From positions 1 to 9,976 of the forward strand of contig JAEXJH010000637.1 of the NCBI GenBank assembly GCA_023445955.1: a DNA stretch of 9,976 nucleotides, given 5' to 3'. The stretch comes from Pseudomonadota bacterium. GTDB lineage: Bacteria; Pseudomonadota; Alphaproteobacteria; Caulobacterales; Caulobacteraceae. This document shows, in pieces, positions 1 through 6,167 of this stretch (positions are counted from its first letter, which is position 1; each line of letters opens with the position of its first letter). The notes beneath the pieces were generated by a model that saw only the letters and a list, made by a program, of their open reading frames with translations, was not told the origin of the DNA and ran no database searches. Made by a program: the position numbers and the translations under genes.

Positions 1-1195
1 CCGCATCGCCGTGCAGCAGCAGCGGCAGCAGGTGGCCGCGGCCGGCGTCGGGCTGTTCGCGCTGGGTTATGGCCTGCTGGGGGCGGGCCTTGCCGATCAC
101 GACCGGGTTGACGATTTCCAGGTGCGACGGGTTGGCGGTGAGCGACAGGTGGACCTTGTTGTCGTCGAACTCACGGTCCGACGAGGCGCCCATGTGGTAC
201 TTCACGTCGCCCGAACCCTCGACGTCCGAGGGGACCGACGAGCCGCCTTGGAACTCATGGAAGATGACGTGGTAGGGCTTGCCCATCACGGCGGCCAGCA
301 CGTTCAGGCGGCCGCGGTGCGGCATGCCCAGGACGATGTCCTTCACGCCCAGCGCGCCGCCGCGCTTGATGATCTGCTCCATGGCCGGGACCATGGATTC
401 ACCGCCGTCCAGGCCGAAGCGCTTAGTGCCGGGGAAGCGCTTGTGCAGGAACTTCTCGAAGCCTTCGGTCTCGATCAGCTTCTTCAGGATGGCGACCTTG
501 CCCTCCTTGGAGAACACGATCTCCTTGTCGCGGCCCTCGATGCGCTCCTGCAGCCAGGCCTTCTCGTTCGGATCCGAGATGTGCATGTACTGCACGCCGA
601 CATTGCCGCAGTAGGTGCGACGCAGGATCCCGAGCATCTCGCGGATGGTCGAGGTCTCCATGCCCATGACGTAGTCGAGGAAGATCGGGCGATCGTAGTC
701 GGCCTCGGCGAAGCCGTAGGTGGCCGGATCCAGCTCGCTGGCGTCCTTCGGCGGATCCAGGCCCAGCGGGTCGAGATTGGCGGCCAGGTGACCGCGCATC
801 CGGTAGGCCCGGATCATCATGATGGCGCGCAGGCTGTCCAGCGTGGCGGCGCGGACGGCTTCGGCGGAGGCGCCGGGGGCCTTGCCCTCGACGGCCTTGG
901 TGATCTTGGCTTCGACGGCGGGGGCGACGCTGGCCCACTGGCCGTCCAGGGCCGACAGCCAGTCGGGACGGACGCCGGCGACCTTCTTGGGCGTCCAGGC
1001 CGGATCCTGCGCGGCGCGCTTAACCTGGTCGGCCTGCTCCTGCAGGCTGGCGAAGAAGGCATTCCACGAGGGTTCGACCGAGCCGGGGTTCTCCGCCCAT
1101 TGGGCGTAGAGATCTTCCACGAACGCCGCATTGGCGCCGTAGAGGAAGCTGGTCTCGGTCAAGACCTGGTTGATGATGCCTGCGTCGTCCGCCAT
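1..1195 (-). CDS. sucA: 2-oxoglutarate dehydrogenase E1 component, N-terminal 398 residues (runs off left edge)
   Basis: This is the thiamine-diphosphate-dependent E1 subunit of the cytoplasmic 2-oxoglutarate dehydrogenase complex. It decarboxylates 2-oxoglutarate and transfers the succinyl group to the lipoyl domain of E2 (SucB). The frame stays open from an ATG at 1195 to the edge, giving 398 of the roughly 900-1000 residues usual for the family. Visible hallmarks are the E1o N-terminal segment (SFLYGANAAFVEDLY, 16-30), the LGMPHRGRLNVL block (289-300) with His293, VKYHMGASSD (331-340) with His334, and HGDA (395-398) at the edge, whose Asp397 begins the ThDP/Mg site. His293 and His334 match the conserved active-site histidines of E. 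coli SucA. The start is backed by GAAGG at 1205-1209, 9 nt upstream. It follows sucD after 181 nt, so it may be cotranscribed with sucCD or have its own promoter: a TATATT-like hexamer lies at 1252-1257 without a good -35. sucB would be expected beyond the edge. Confidence 0.97.
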   Translation of the reverse strand, partial: MADDAGIINQVLTETSFLYGANAAFVEDLYAQWAENPGSVEPSWNAFFASLQEQADQVKRAAQDPAWTPKKVAGVRPDWLSALDGQWASVAPAVEAKITKAVEGKAPGASAEAVRAATLDSLRAIMMIRAYRMRGHLAANLDPLGLDPPKDASELDPATYGFAEADYDRPIFLDYVMGMETSTIREMLGILRRTYCGNVGVQYMHISDPNEKAWLQERIEGRDKEIVFSKEGKVAILKKLIETEGFEKFLHKRFPGTKRFGLDGGESMVPAMEQIIKRGGALGVKDIVLGMPHRGRLNVLAAVMGKPYHVIFHEFQGGSSVPSDVEGSGDVKYHMGASSDREFDDNKVHLSLTANPSHLEIVNPVVIGKARPQQAITQREQPDAGRGHLLPLLLHGDA

Positions 1196-1264
1196 CGTTC
1201 TGTGCCTTCGGATCCGGTGCTCTACGGGGGAGCGCTACCGCACTGCCCGTAAATATAGTCTCTC

Positions 1265-1306
1265 AATCACCCGAGCGCCCGTCCGCTTGGCGGGGCCCAG
1301 GTGATT
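1265..1306. repeat. Second inverted repeat upstream of sucA, overlapping the first
   Basis: AATCACC at 1265-1271 is perfectly complementary to GGTGATT at 1300-1306. The interior can also pair (CCGC at 1283-1286 with GCGG at 1290-1293). Its right arm overlaps the left arm of the 1290-1350 repeat, so the two structures cannot form at once in one RNA. It lies about 70 nt upstream of the sucA start. Function is unknown. Confidence 0.6.
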
Positions 1307-1350
1307 TTTTCGGATCGTCGACTGGCGGTCGCAAAAAACCTGGGCCCCGC
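1290..1350. repeat. Long inverted repeat in the sucD-sucA gap
   Basis: The left arm (1290-1310) and right arm (1333-1350) are complementary over 12 G/C-rich pairs (GCGGGGCCCAGG type) plus 6 A/T pairs. They are interrupted only by a 3-nt bulge (1303-1305 region) and enclose a 22-nt loop. In the sucCDA transcript this would fold into a strong hairpin that takes both the 3' half of the upstream terminator-like stem and its U-run. Possible roles are mRNA 3'-end protection of sucCD, attenuation, or a protein-binding site. The repeat is read directly from the sequence; its role is not known. Confidence 0.75.
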
Positions 1351-1361
1351 GCGAGGCGGGG
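1333..1361 (-). terminator. Possible attenuating terminator after sucD
   Basis: On the transcribed strand a 6-bp G/C stem (CCCCGC, 5-nt loop, GCGGGG; 1361-1356 with 1350-1345) lies 15 nt after the sucD stop codon. It is followed by CCCAGG and then six U residues (1338-1333). The 6-nt gap between stem and U-run makes it a non-ideal intrinsic terminator. If active, it would reduce read-through from sucCD into sucA. The 3' half of this stem also belongs to the longer inverted repeat at 1290-1350. Confidence 0.4.
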
Positions 1362-1376
1362 TTTCGGTATCTTCTT

Positions 1377-2261
1377 TTAGCCCTTCAGGACTTCAAGCAG
1401 GGTCTCGCCCAGCTTGGCCGGCGAAGGCGAGACGCGGATGCCCGCTTCTTCCATCGCCGCGATCTTGTCCTCGGCGCCGCCCTTGCCGCCCGAAACGATG
1501 GCGCCGGCGTGGCCCATGTGACGGCCGGGAGGAGCCGTGCGACCGGCGATGAAGCCGACCATGGGCTTCTTGCGACCGCGCTTGGCTTCGTCCTTCAGGA
1601 ACTGAGCGGCTTCTTCTTCGGCCGAGCCGCCGATTTCACCGATCATGACGATCGACTTGGTGGCTTCGTCGGCCAGGAACAGTTCCAGCACGTCGATGAA
1701 CTCGGTGCCCTTGACCGGGTCGCCGCCGATGCCGACAGCCGTCGTCTGGCCAAGGCCAGCGTTGGGCGTCTGGAACACGGCTTCGTACGTCAGGGTGCCC
1801 GAGCGCGACACGACGCCGACCGAGCCTTCCGAGAAGATCGAGCCCGGCATGATGCCGATCTTGCACTGGTTGGGCGTCAGGACGCCCGGGCAGTTCGGGC
1901 CGATCAGGCGCGAACGCGAACCGGCCAGAGCCTTCTTCACCTTGACCATGTCCAGCACCGGGATGCCTTCGGTGATGCAGATGATCAGCGGGATCTCGGC
2001 TTCGATGGCTTCCAGGATCGAGTCGGCCGCGAAGGGCGGCGGGACGTAGATCACCGAGGCGTCGGCGCCGGTGCGGTCCTTGGCTTCGGCGACGGTGTCG
2101 AACACCGGCAGGCCGATGTGGGTTTGACCGCCCTTGCCGGGGGTCACGCCGCCGACCATCTGCGTGCCGTACGCGATGGCCTGTTCGGTGTGGAAGGTGC
2201 CTTGAGCGCCGGTGATGCCCTGGCAGATGACCTTGGTTTGCGAACCGATCAGAACCGACAT
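1377..2261 (-). CDS. sucD: Succinate-CoA ligase (ADP/GDP-forming) alpha subunit
   Basis: This is the alpha subunit of cytoplasmic succinyl-CoA synthetase, which converts succinyl-CoA, nucleoside diphosphate and phosphate to succinate, CoA and nucleoside triphosphate. At 294 residues it has full family length. The N-terminal CoA-binding Rossmann fold shows [17 protein letters not shown] (13-29) and GGVTPGKGG (37-45). GPNCPG (121-126) and the ligase domain follow. The phospho-accepting histidine is His251 in [14 protein letters not shown] (249-262). The start codon abuts the sucC stop codon with no base between (TAA then ATG). AAGGG at 2272-2276, inside the end of sucC, serves as Shine-Dalgarno 10 nt upstream. 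This arrangement suggests translational coupling and equal amounts of the two subunits. Nothing in the protein looks unusual. Confidence 0.98.
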   Translation of the reverse strand: MSVLIGSQTKVICQGITGAQGTFHTEQAIAYGTQMVGGVTPGKGGQTHIGLPVFDTVAEAKDRTGADASVIYVPPPFAADSILEAIEAEIPLIICITEGIPVLDMVKVKKALAGSRSRLIGPNCPGVLTPNQCKIGIMPGSIFSEGSVGVVSRSGTLTYEAVFQTPNAGLGQTTAVGIGGDPVKGTEFIDVLELFLADEATKSIVMIGEIGGSAEEEAAQFLKDEAKRGRKKPMVGFIAGRTAPPGRHMGHAGAIVSGGKGGAEDKIAAMEEAGIRVSPSPAKLGETLLEVLKG

Positions 2262-3461
2262 TTAGCGGGCGCCCTTCACAGCGGCGACGATCTTCTCGGC
2301 GCCGTCAGACAGATCGTTGGCGGCGATGACGTTCAGGCCGCTTTCCGAGATGATTTTCTTGCCGAGTTCGACGTTGGTGCCTTCCAGGCGGACGACCAGC
2401 GGAACCTGGAGACCGACCTCCTTCACGGCGGCGATGACGCCTTCCGCGATGATGTCGCAGCGCATGATGCCGCCGAAGATGTTGACCAGGATGCCCTTCA
2501 CGGCCGGATCGGCGGTGATGATCTTGAAGGCCGCAGTGACCTTCTCCTTCGAGGCGCCGCCGCCGACATCCAGGAAGTTGGCCGGCTCGGCGCCGTACAG
2601 CTTGATGATGTCCATGGTGGCCATGGCCAGGCCAGCGCCGTTGACCATGCAGCCGATTTCGCCGTCGAGGGCGATATAGGCCAGGTCGTACTTGCTGGCT
2701 TCGATTTCCTTGGGGTCTTCTTCGCTCTCGTCGCGCAGCGCCTTGATGTCCGGGTGACGGAACAGGCTGTTGCCGTCGAACGACAGCTTGGCGTCGAGAA
2801 CGCGCAGGTGATCATCCGCCGTCACGATCAGCGGGTTGATCTCCAGCATGGCCATGTCCTTGGCCATGAACGCCGTATAGAGCTGGTTCAGCAGCGCGGC
2901 GGCTTCCTTGGCCAGACCGCCGGTCAGGCCAAGGGCCTTGGCCAGGGCGCGGGTGTGGGTCGGCCACACGCCGGTCGCCGGGTCGATGGTAAAGGTGTGG
3001 ATCTTCTCCGGGGTCGCGTGGGCGACCTCTTCGATGTCCATGCCGCCTTCGGTCGAAGCGACCACCGAGACCTTGCTCGAAGCGCGGTCGACCAGCAGCG
3101 ACAGGTAGAATTCCTTGGCGATCGCCGCGCCTTCTTCGATGTAGAGGCGGTTGACCTGCTTGCCCTTGGGGCCCGTCTGGTGGGTCACCAGCACGCGGCC
3201 GAGCATTTCCTCGGCGTTGGTGCGGACTTCCTCGACCGACTTGACGACGCGGACGCCGCCCTTGGCGTCGGGGCCCAGGCCCTCGAACTTGCCCTTGCCA
3301 CGGCCGCCGGCGTGGATCTGGCTCTTCACGACGAAGACGGGCGTGCCGAGCTTTTCGGCGGCTTCCGCGGCTTCGGCGGGCGTGTAGGCGGCGCAGCCGC
3401 GCGGCACGGGAGCGCCGCACTCGGCGAGTACGGCTTTGGCTTGATGTTCGTGGATGTTCAT
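2262..3461 (-). CDS. sucC: Succinate-CoA ligase beta subunit (ATP-grasp)
   Basis: This is the nucleotide-binding beta subunit that pairs with SucD in the TCA cycle. It has 399 residues, normal for the family. It opens with [22 protein letters not shown], the typical start of SucC. The ATP-grasp region shows [14 protein letters not shown] (46-59) and the metal-site segment LEINPLIVT (206-214). The C-terminal flavodoxin-like domain shows [21 protein letters not shown] (270-290), FLDVGGGA (296-303), [15 protein letters not shown] (327-341) and [12 protein letters not shown] (357-368). The sequence does not settle nucleotide preference (ATP or GTP). The Shine-Dalgarno is poor: only a GAGA-like stretch precedes the ATG. 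A good promoter sits 42-70 nt upstream of the start, so this appears to be the first gene of sucCD(A). mdh, which precedes sucC in many alphaproteobacteria, is not upstream here. Confidence 0.98.
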   Translation of the reverse strand: MNIHEHQAKAVLAECGAPVPRGCAAYTPAEAAEAAEKLGTPVFVVKSQIHAGGRGKGKFEGLGPDAKGGVRVVKSVEEVRTNAEEMLGRVLVTHQTGPKGKQVNRLYIEEGAAIAKEFYLSLLVDRASSKVSVVASTEGGMDIEEVAHATPEKIHTFTIDPATGVWPTHTRALAKALGLTGGLAKEAAALLNQLYTAFMAKDMAMLEINPLIVTADDHLRVLDAKLSFDGNSLFRHPDIKALRDESEEDPKEIEASKYDLAYIALDGEIGCMVNGAGLAMATMDIIKLYGAEPANFLDVGGGASKEKVTAAFKIITADPAVKGILVNIFGGIMRCDIIAEGVIAAVKEVGLQVPLVVRLEGTNVELGKKIISESGLNVIAANDLSDGAEKIVAAVKGAR

Positions 3462-3502
3462 GAGGGCCCGGTCTCGACGACGGCTTTCTGAAATGTGGCC
3501 GG

Positions 3503-3531
3503 GTTATAGGAGCGCTGTTTCGCAGGCGCAA
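3503..3531 (-). promoter_or_regulatory. sigma70-type promoter for sucCD(A)
   Basis: On the minus strand TTGCGC (3531-3526) is followed by a 17-nt spacer and TATAAC (3508-3503). This matches the housekeeping sigma consensus well in both hexamers and spacing. Initiation would fall near 3495, leaving a leader of about 35 nt before the sucC ATG. It is the best promoter match I see in the window. Confidence 0.65.
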
Positions 3532-3639
3532 CCGCACGAAGACGATAAGGTGAAGGCTTGCGCGGTTATCTTGCCGGTTAGGCGCTTCGCCCCGGAGTTT
3601 TTGAAAGCTTGCTGTAAGGAAACCCTTGACCGCGCGCGA

Positions 3640-3690
3640 CTGTTACCGGTCACAGATTTTCGGACGGGAGCAGCTGTCCACCGGTGTCAA
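3640..3690. promoter_or_regulatory. Pair of ACCGGT-centred dyads upstream of the sucC promoter
   Basis: The 256-nt gap between sucC and the upstream gene holds two palindromes. CTGTTACCGGTCACAG (3640-3655) is symmetric except for one base pair. CACCGGTG (3679-3686), preceded by CTGTC, is perfectly symmetric. Both have ACCGGT at the centre and the centres are 35 bp apart. They lie more than 100 bp upstream of the -35 hexamer. They could be sites for a dimeric regulator of sucC, but no regulator family can be named. Confidence 0.35.
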
Positions 3691-3717
3691 AAATCCCGAC
3701 TGCCGTTGACGACCAGC

Positions 3718-4404
3718 TCAACGCTGGCGACCCGGGTCCTTGAAGAAGATCAGGATCAGCGACAGCACCGCCACGGCGTCACGATCCTTGGAGCCCTTGG
3801 GCGGCAGGTAGGCGGTCGGCTGCATGGCGGCCAGGTCCACCCCGCCGATGTCGACGCCGTCGCGGCTGAACATGTAGCCGATCGTGGCGCCGCCGCCGAT
3901 CGGCATGCCGCCGACCTGTTCGGTGCGGGCGCGGACATTGAGCCCGCCAAAGCGCAGCTCGGCCGCGCGCTGCGGCTGCTGGAGGTTCTTCAGAAGGCCG
4001 CCGCCCTTGGCGCTGGCCAGGGCGAAGGCCGCGTCTGGACCCGCTCCGGGACCCGAGACCGTGCAGAGGAACTGCAGCTTGTCGCGGTCGAAGGTGATCC
4101 AGCCCAGGCCCAGACGGCTCTGACCGCCGCCGCAGGCGACCTCGACAGGACCCAGACCCGGGCCGTTGATCGTCATCTCGACGCTGGCCTTGTCGCCTTG
4201 GAAGACACCGGTGACCGAAGAGCTGCTGCTTTTGACCGTGGCGCTGCCGTCGTACTCGCCCAGCTGGAAGCCGGGACGGAACAGGCTGGGACCCTTCTTG
4301 CCTGACAGCTTGACCTTCTCGGTCCCGGCCGGCGGCGCAGCCTGGGCCGGGGCGGTCGCGGCCAGGGCGACGGCGAACGAAAGCGTCAGAGCGATGATCT
4401 TCAT
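3718..4404 (-). CDS. Exported protein of unknown function, 228 aa
   Basis: I do not recognise the family. Residues 1-22 form a classic Sec signal peptide (MKIIALTLSFAVALAATAPAQA) with predicted cleavage after AQA, leaving about 206 residues in the periplasm or beyond. The mature part is rich in Gly and Ser and looks beta-rich. It has a serine run (SSSSS at about 59-63), two cysteines (in VACGGG and FLCTV) that could form a disulphide, and a short hydrophobic stretch (AVAVLSLILIFF) just before a basic C-terminus. That last segment is shorter than a normal transmembrane helix. The start is firm: AGGGGGAG at 4418-4411 lies 6 nt upstream. It follows the esterase by 77 nt and may be cotranscribed with it. 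Its ribosome-binding site is predicted to be paired in a stem-loop (see the neighbouring feature). Codon pattern and composition resemble the neighbours, with no sign of transfer. Confidence 0.85.
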   Translation of the reverse strand: MKIIALTLSFAVALAATAPAQAAPPAGTEKVKLSGKKGPSLFRPGFQLGEYDGSATVKSSSSSVTGVFQGDKASVEMTINGPGLGPVEVACGGGQSRLGLGWITFDRDKLQFLCTVSGPGAGPDAAFALASAKGGGLLKNLQQPQRAAELRFGGLNVRARTEQVGGMPIGGGATIGYMFSRDGVDIGGVDLAAMQPTAYLPPKGSKDRDAVAVLSLILIFFKDPGRQR

Positions 4405-4450
4405 GGCAAGCTCCCCCTAGCGTCGGCTAGGCGACGTGACGAAGCTTGCC
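4405..4450 (-). promoter_or_regulatory. Leader stem-loop that buries the ribosome-binding site
   Basis: In the minus-strand transcript, GGCAAGCUUC (4450-4441) pairs with the bases directly before the start codon (4414-4405) over 10 bp including one U-G pair. Inside it, CCUAGC (4431-4426) pairs perfectly with GCUAGG (4421-4416) around a CGAC tetraloop. The Shine-Dalgarno AGGGGGAG (4418-4411) is thus paired at every base except 4415. Such a fold would restrain translation of the exported 228-aa protein. It could act as a temperature- or ligand-sensitive switch, or the same dyad could be a DNA operator. The transcription start is unknown; if it lies inside the 5' arm the fold could not form. Confidence 0.5.
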
Positions 4451-4481
4451 ACAGATCGGCGTTATCTCAATCGCCCAGCGA

Positions 4482-6092
4482 CTACTGGGGTGCGGTCGGG
4501 ATCGGCGCCGGCGGCTTCGAACCCGGCCGGGCGACGCCGTACATCTCCCAGGCGATCGTCTTCATCAGCGCCTGACGGTCGTCACCGACGGCGTAGAGGT
4601 CGCCGTGGGTCTTGTCCTTCAGGTAGCGGAAGTCGGTCTTGGCCCCGAGGCCCTTCATCACCGCCTCCAGCTTCCGGGCCGCGCCGTCCAGGTAGAAAGT
4701 GTCGGCCGTGCCGACGATCAGGTGGACCTTGCCGTCGAGATCGGGCTTAAGCGCCGGCCAGTTGGCCTTGAGGCGGGCGGCGATGTCGTAGTGCTGGCTC
4801 CAGTAGGCGACGACGGCCGGATCGACCGCGCCGGTCGCCCGGTCGAACATCGGCACGGGACGACCGGCCGGACCGCGCGGCGAGAACACCCAGTCGAACG
4901 AGCCGAACTGGCCGCCGTACTCGCCCAGCACCTCTTCCAGGGCGACCATGTCCTTCAGGCTGGCCAGCACCTTGTCGTGGTCGCGGGCGATGGGGCGCAA
5001 GGACCCGTCGGCCTTGTAGTAGACGTTGGCGTTGGGGGCGTAGAGATCCACGCCCGTGAAGTCGTGGAAGTCGCTAGGGTCGGGCGAGGTCGACCACGCG
5101 CCGCCGAACACCTTCGGGTAGCGGGTCTGCAGCCACAGCGTCGCCCAGCCGCCCGAGGAGTGACCGTTGAGGAAGCGGCCGCCAGCCTTGGCGTCCATGC
5201 GCCAGTGCTTTTCCAGGTCCGGGATCAGCTCCTCGGTCAGGGCCTTGCCCCACGGACCGTTGTTGAGGCTGTCGGCGAACTCGTGGGTGCCGGTGGCGCT
5301 GCTTTCGTCCAGATAGACCCAGATCATCGGCGGGGCTTCGCCCTTGGCCATCAGGTCGTACATCCGGGTCGCCTGGCCGACGAGGTAGTCGTTCGAGCCG
5401 CCAAAGCCGTGGGTGTAATAGACGGTCGGATAGCGGTCCTTGCCGGCCTCGTAGCCGGGCGGGGTCAGGACCCATCCCTTCATCGTGATCGCGCGACCGA
5501 AGAAGGCGGTCAGCGCGGGGCTGACGAAGTTCACCGGCGCGATGTGCGGCTTGGCCGCCGCCAGGCGATCGGCGGCGGCCTTGGGCGCCTCGGCCGGCAG
5601 CTTGAACGGGTCATAGGCCGGCTCGACCTTGTCGAGCACCAGCTTGGTCCCGGCGGCCAGCGGCAGGGTCACGGTGGTGACCGGGCTGACCAGGTCGCCG
5701 CCGCCCCGGCCGTTGTAGTTGTAGCTGTGGTTCTGATCGAGCACGGCCTGCACGGCGTACTGGCCTGGCGGCAGCTGCGAGAACAGCTTGGGCGCGGCGA
5801 CGCCGTCCAGGTCGATGTCGACGGTCGCGCCGGCCTTGATCGTGCCGACCTCGCGCGCGGCGACCTGGCCCTGGCCCGAGAACGGATCGGCCTCGACGCT
5901 CTCGATCACACCGCCCTTGGCCCCGGCTTTGGCGGCCTCCAGCGGCTGGGCGAAGACCAGCAGGCGGCCCGAGACGCCACCCTGGATCTGCGGCCCGACC
6001 TGGACCTGCAGGATCGGATGGCCGCTATCGGCCGCCCAGGCTTGAGTCCCGCCTACCGCCAGCAGCATGGCCGCCGTGATCATCGCCCGCAT
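4482..6092 (-). CDS. Exported alpha/beta-hydrolase esterase (esterase D / PF00756 type)
   Basis: This is a putative serine esterase exported by Sec. Residues 1-20 are a signal peptide ending AWA before ADSG. Residues 21 to about 190 look like a beta-rich N-terminal module. The hydrolase domain follows, with YPTVYYTHGFGGSNDYL (221-237) as the oxyanion-hole region and GHSSGG (310-315) as the nucleophile elbow, giving catalytic Ser312. The probable acid is Asp464 in GTADTFYLDG, and the base is His496 in KTHGDLY. This family includes enterochelin esterases, feruloyl and acetyl-xylan (CE1) esterases and S-formylglutathione hydrolase; the extra N-terminal module and export argue against the last. 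The true substrate cannot be read from sequence. I see no cysteine, and the C-terminus is a proline-rich tail. AGGGGGAG at 6105-6098, 5 nt before the ATG, supports the start. It lies 60 nt after the glycan-fusion gene, so an ester-bearing glycan substrate is a reasonable guess. Confidence 0.85.
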   Translation of the reverse strand: MRAMITAAMLLAVGGTQAWAADSGHPILQVQVGPQIQGGVSGRLLVFAQPLEAAKAGAKGGVIESVEADPFSGQGQVAAREVGTIKAGATVDIDLDGVAAPKLFSQLPPGQYAVQAVLDQNHSYNYNGRGGGDLVSPVTTVTLPLAAGTKLVLDKVEPAYDPFKLPAEAPKAAADRLAAAKPHIAPVNFVSPALTAFFGRAITMKGWVLTPPGYEAGKDRYPTVYYTHGFGGSNDYLVGQATRMYDLMAKGEAPPMIWVYLDESSATGTHEFADSLNNGPWGKALTEELIPDLEKHWRMDAKAGGRFLNGHSSGGWATLWLQTRYPKVFGGAWSTSPDPSDFHDFTGVDLYAPNANVYYKADGSLRPIARDHDKVLASLKDMVALEEVLGEYGGQFGSFDWVFSPRGPAGRPVPMFDRATGAVDPAVVAYWSQHYDIAARLKANWPALKPDLDGKVHLIVGTADTFYLDGAARKLEAVMKGLGAKTDFRYLKDKTHGDLYAVGDDRQALMKTIAWEMYGVARPGSKPPAPIPTAPQ

Positions 6093-6145
6093 GGTCGCTC
6101 CCCCTGAAAAACTGGGCGGGAGATTGGCCCTACCGGCGCGACCCT

Positions 6146-6167
6146 GGCAAGCCTAGCTGCTCTTGCC
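6146..6167. repeat. Small hairpin over the stop codon of the glycan-fusion gene
   Basis: GGCAAG (6146-6151) and CTTGCC (6162-6167) form a 6-bp inverted repeat with a 10-nt loop containing the TAG stop. No U-run follows, so it is not a standard intrinsic terminator. It shares the GGCAAG/CTTGCC arms and a CCTAGC word with the 4405-4450 leader element, which may be chance. Confidence 0.25.

Noticed and set aside
11..1252. Plus-strand open frame of 413 codons opposite sucA
   Set aside because: Shadow of sucA, whose minus-strand frame is unmistakable over 398 residues.
1509..3491. Plus-strand open frame of 660 codons opposite sucC and sucD
   Set aside because: It spans two certain genes and their junction and its composition is that of a codon-bias shadow (low Lys, high His/Asp/Gln/Arg). 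No motif is visible.
4446..6107. Plus-strand open frame of 553 codons opposite the esterase
   Set aside because: Shadow of the esterase gene, which has a signal peptide, a strong Shine-Dalgarno and a complete catalytic triad on the other strand.
6107..6130. Possible terminator between the fusion gene and the esterase (GGGC/GCCC then U-run)
   Set aside because: The stem is only 4 bp with an 8-nt loop; too weak to call, and it sits immediately before the esterase ribosome-binding site.
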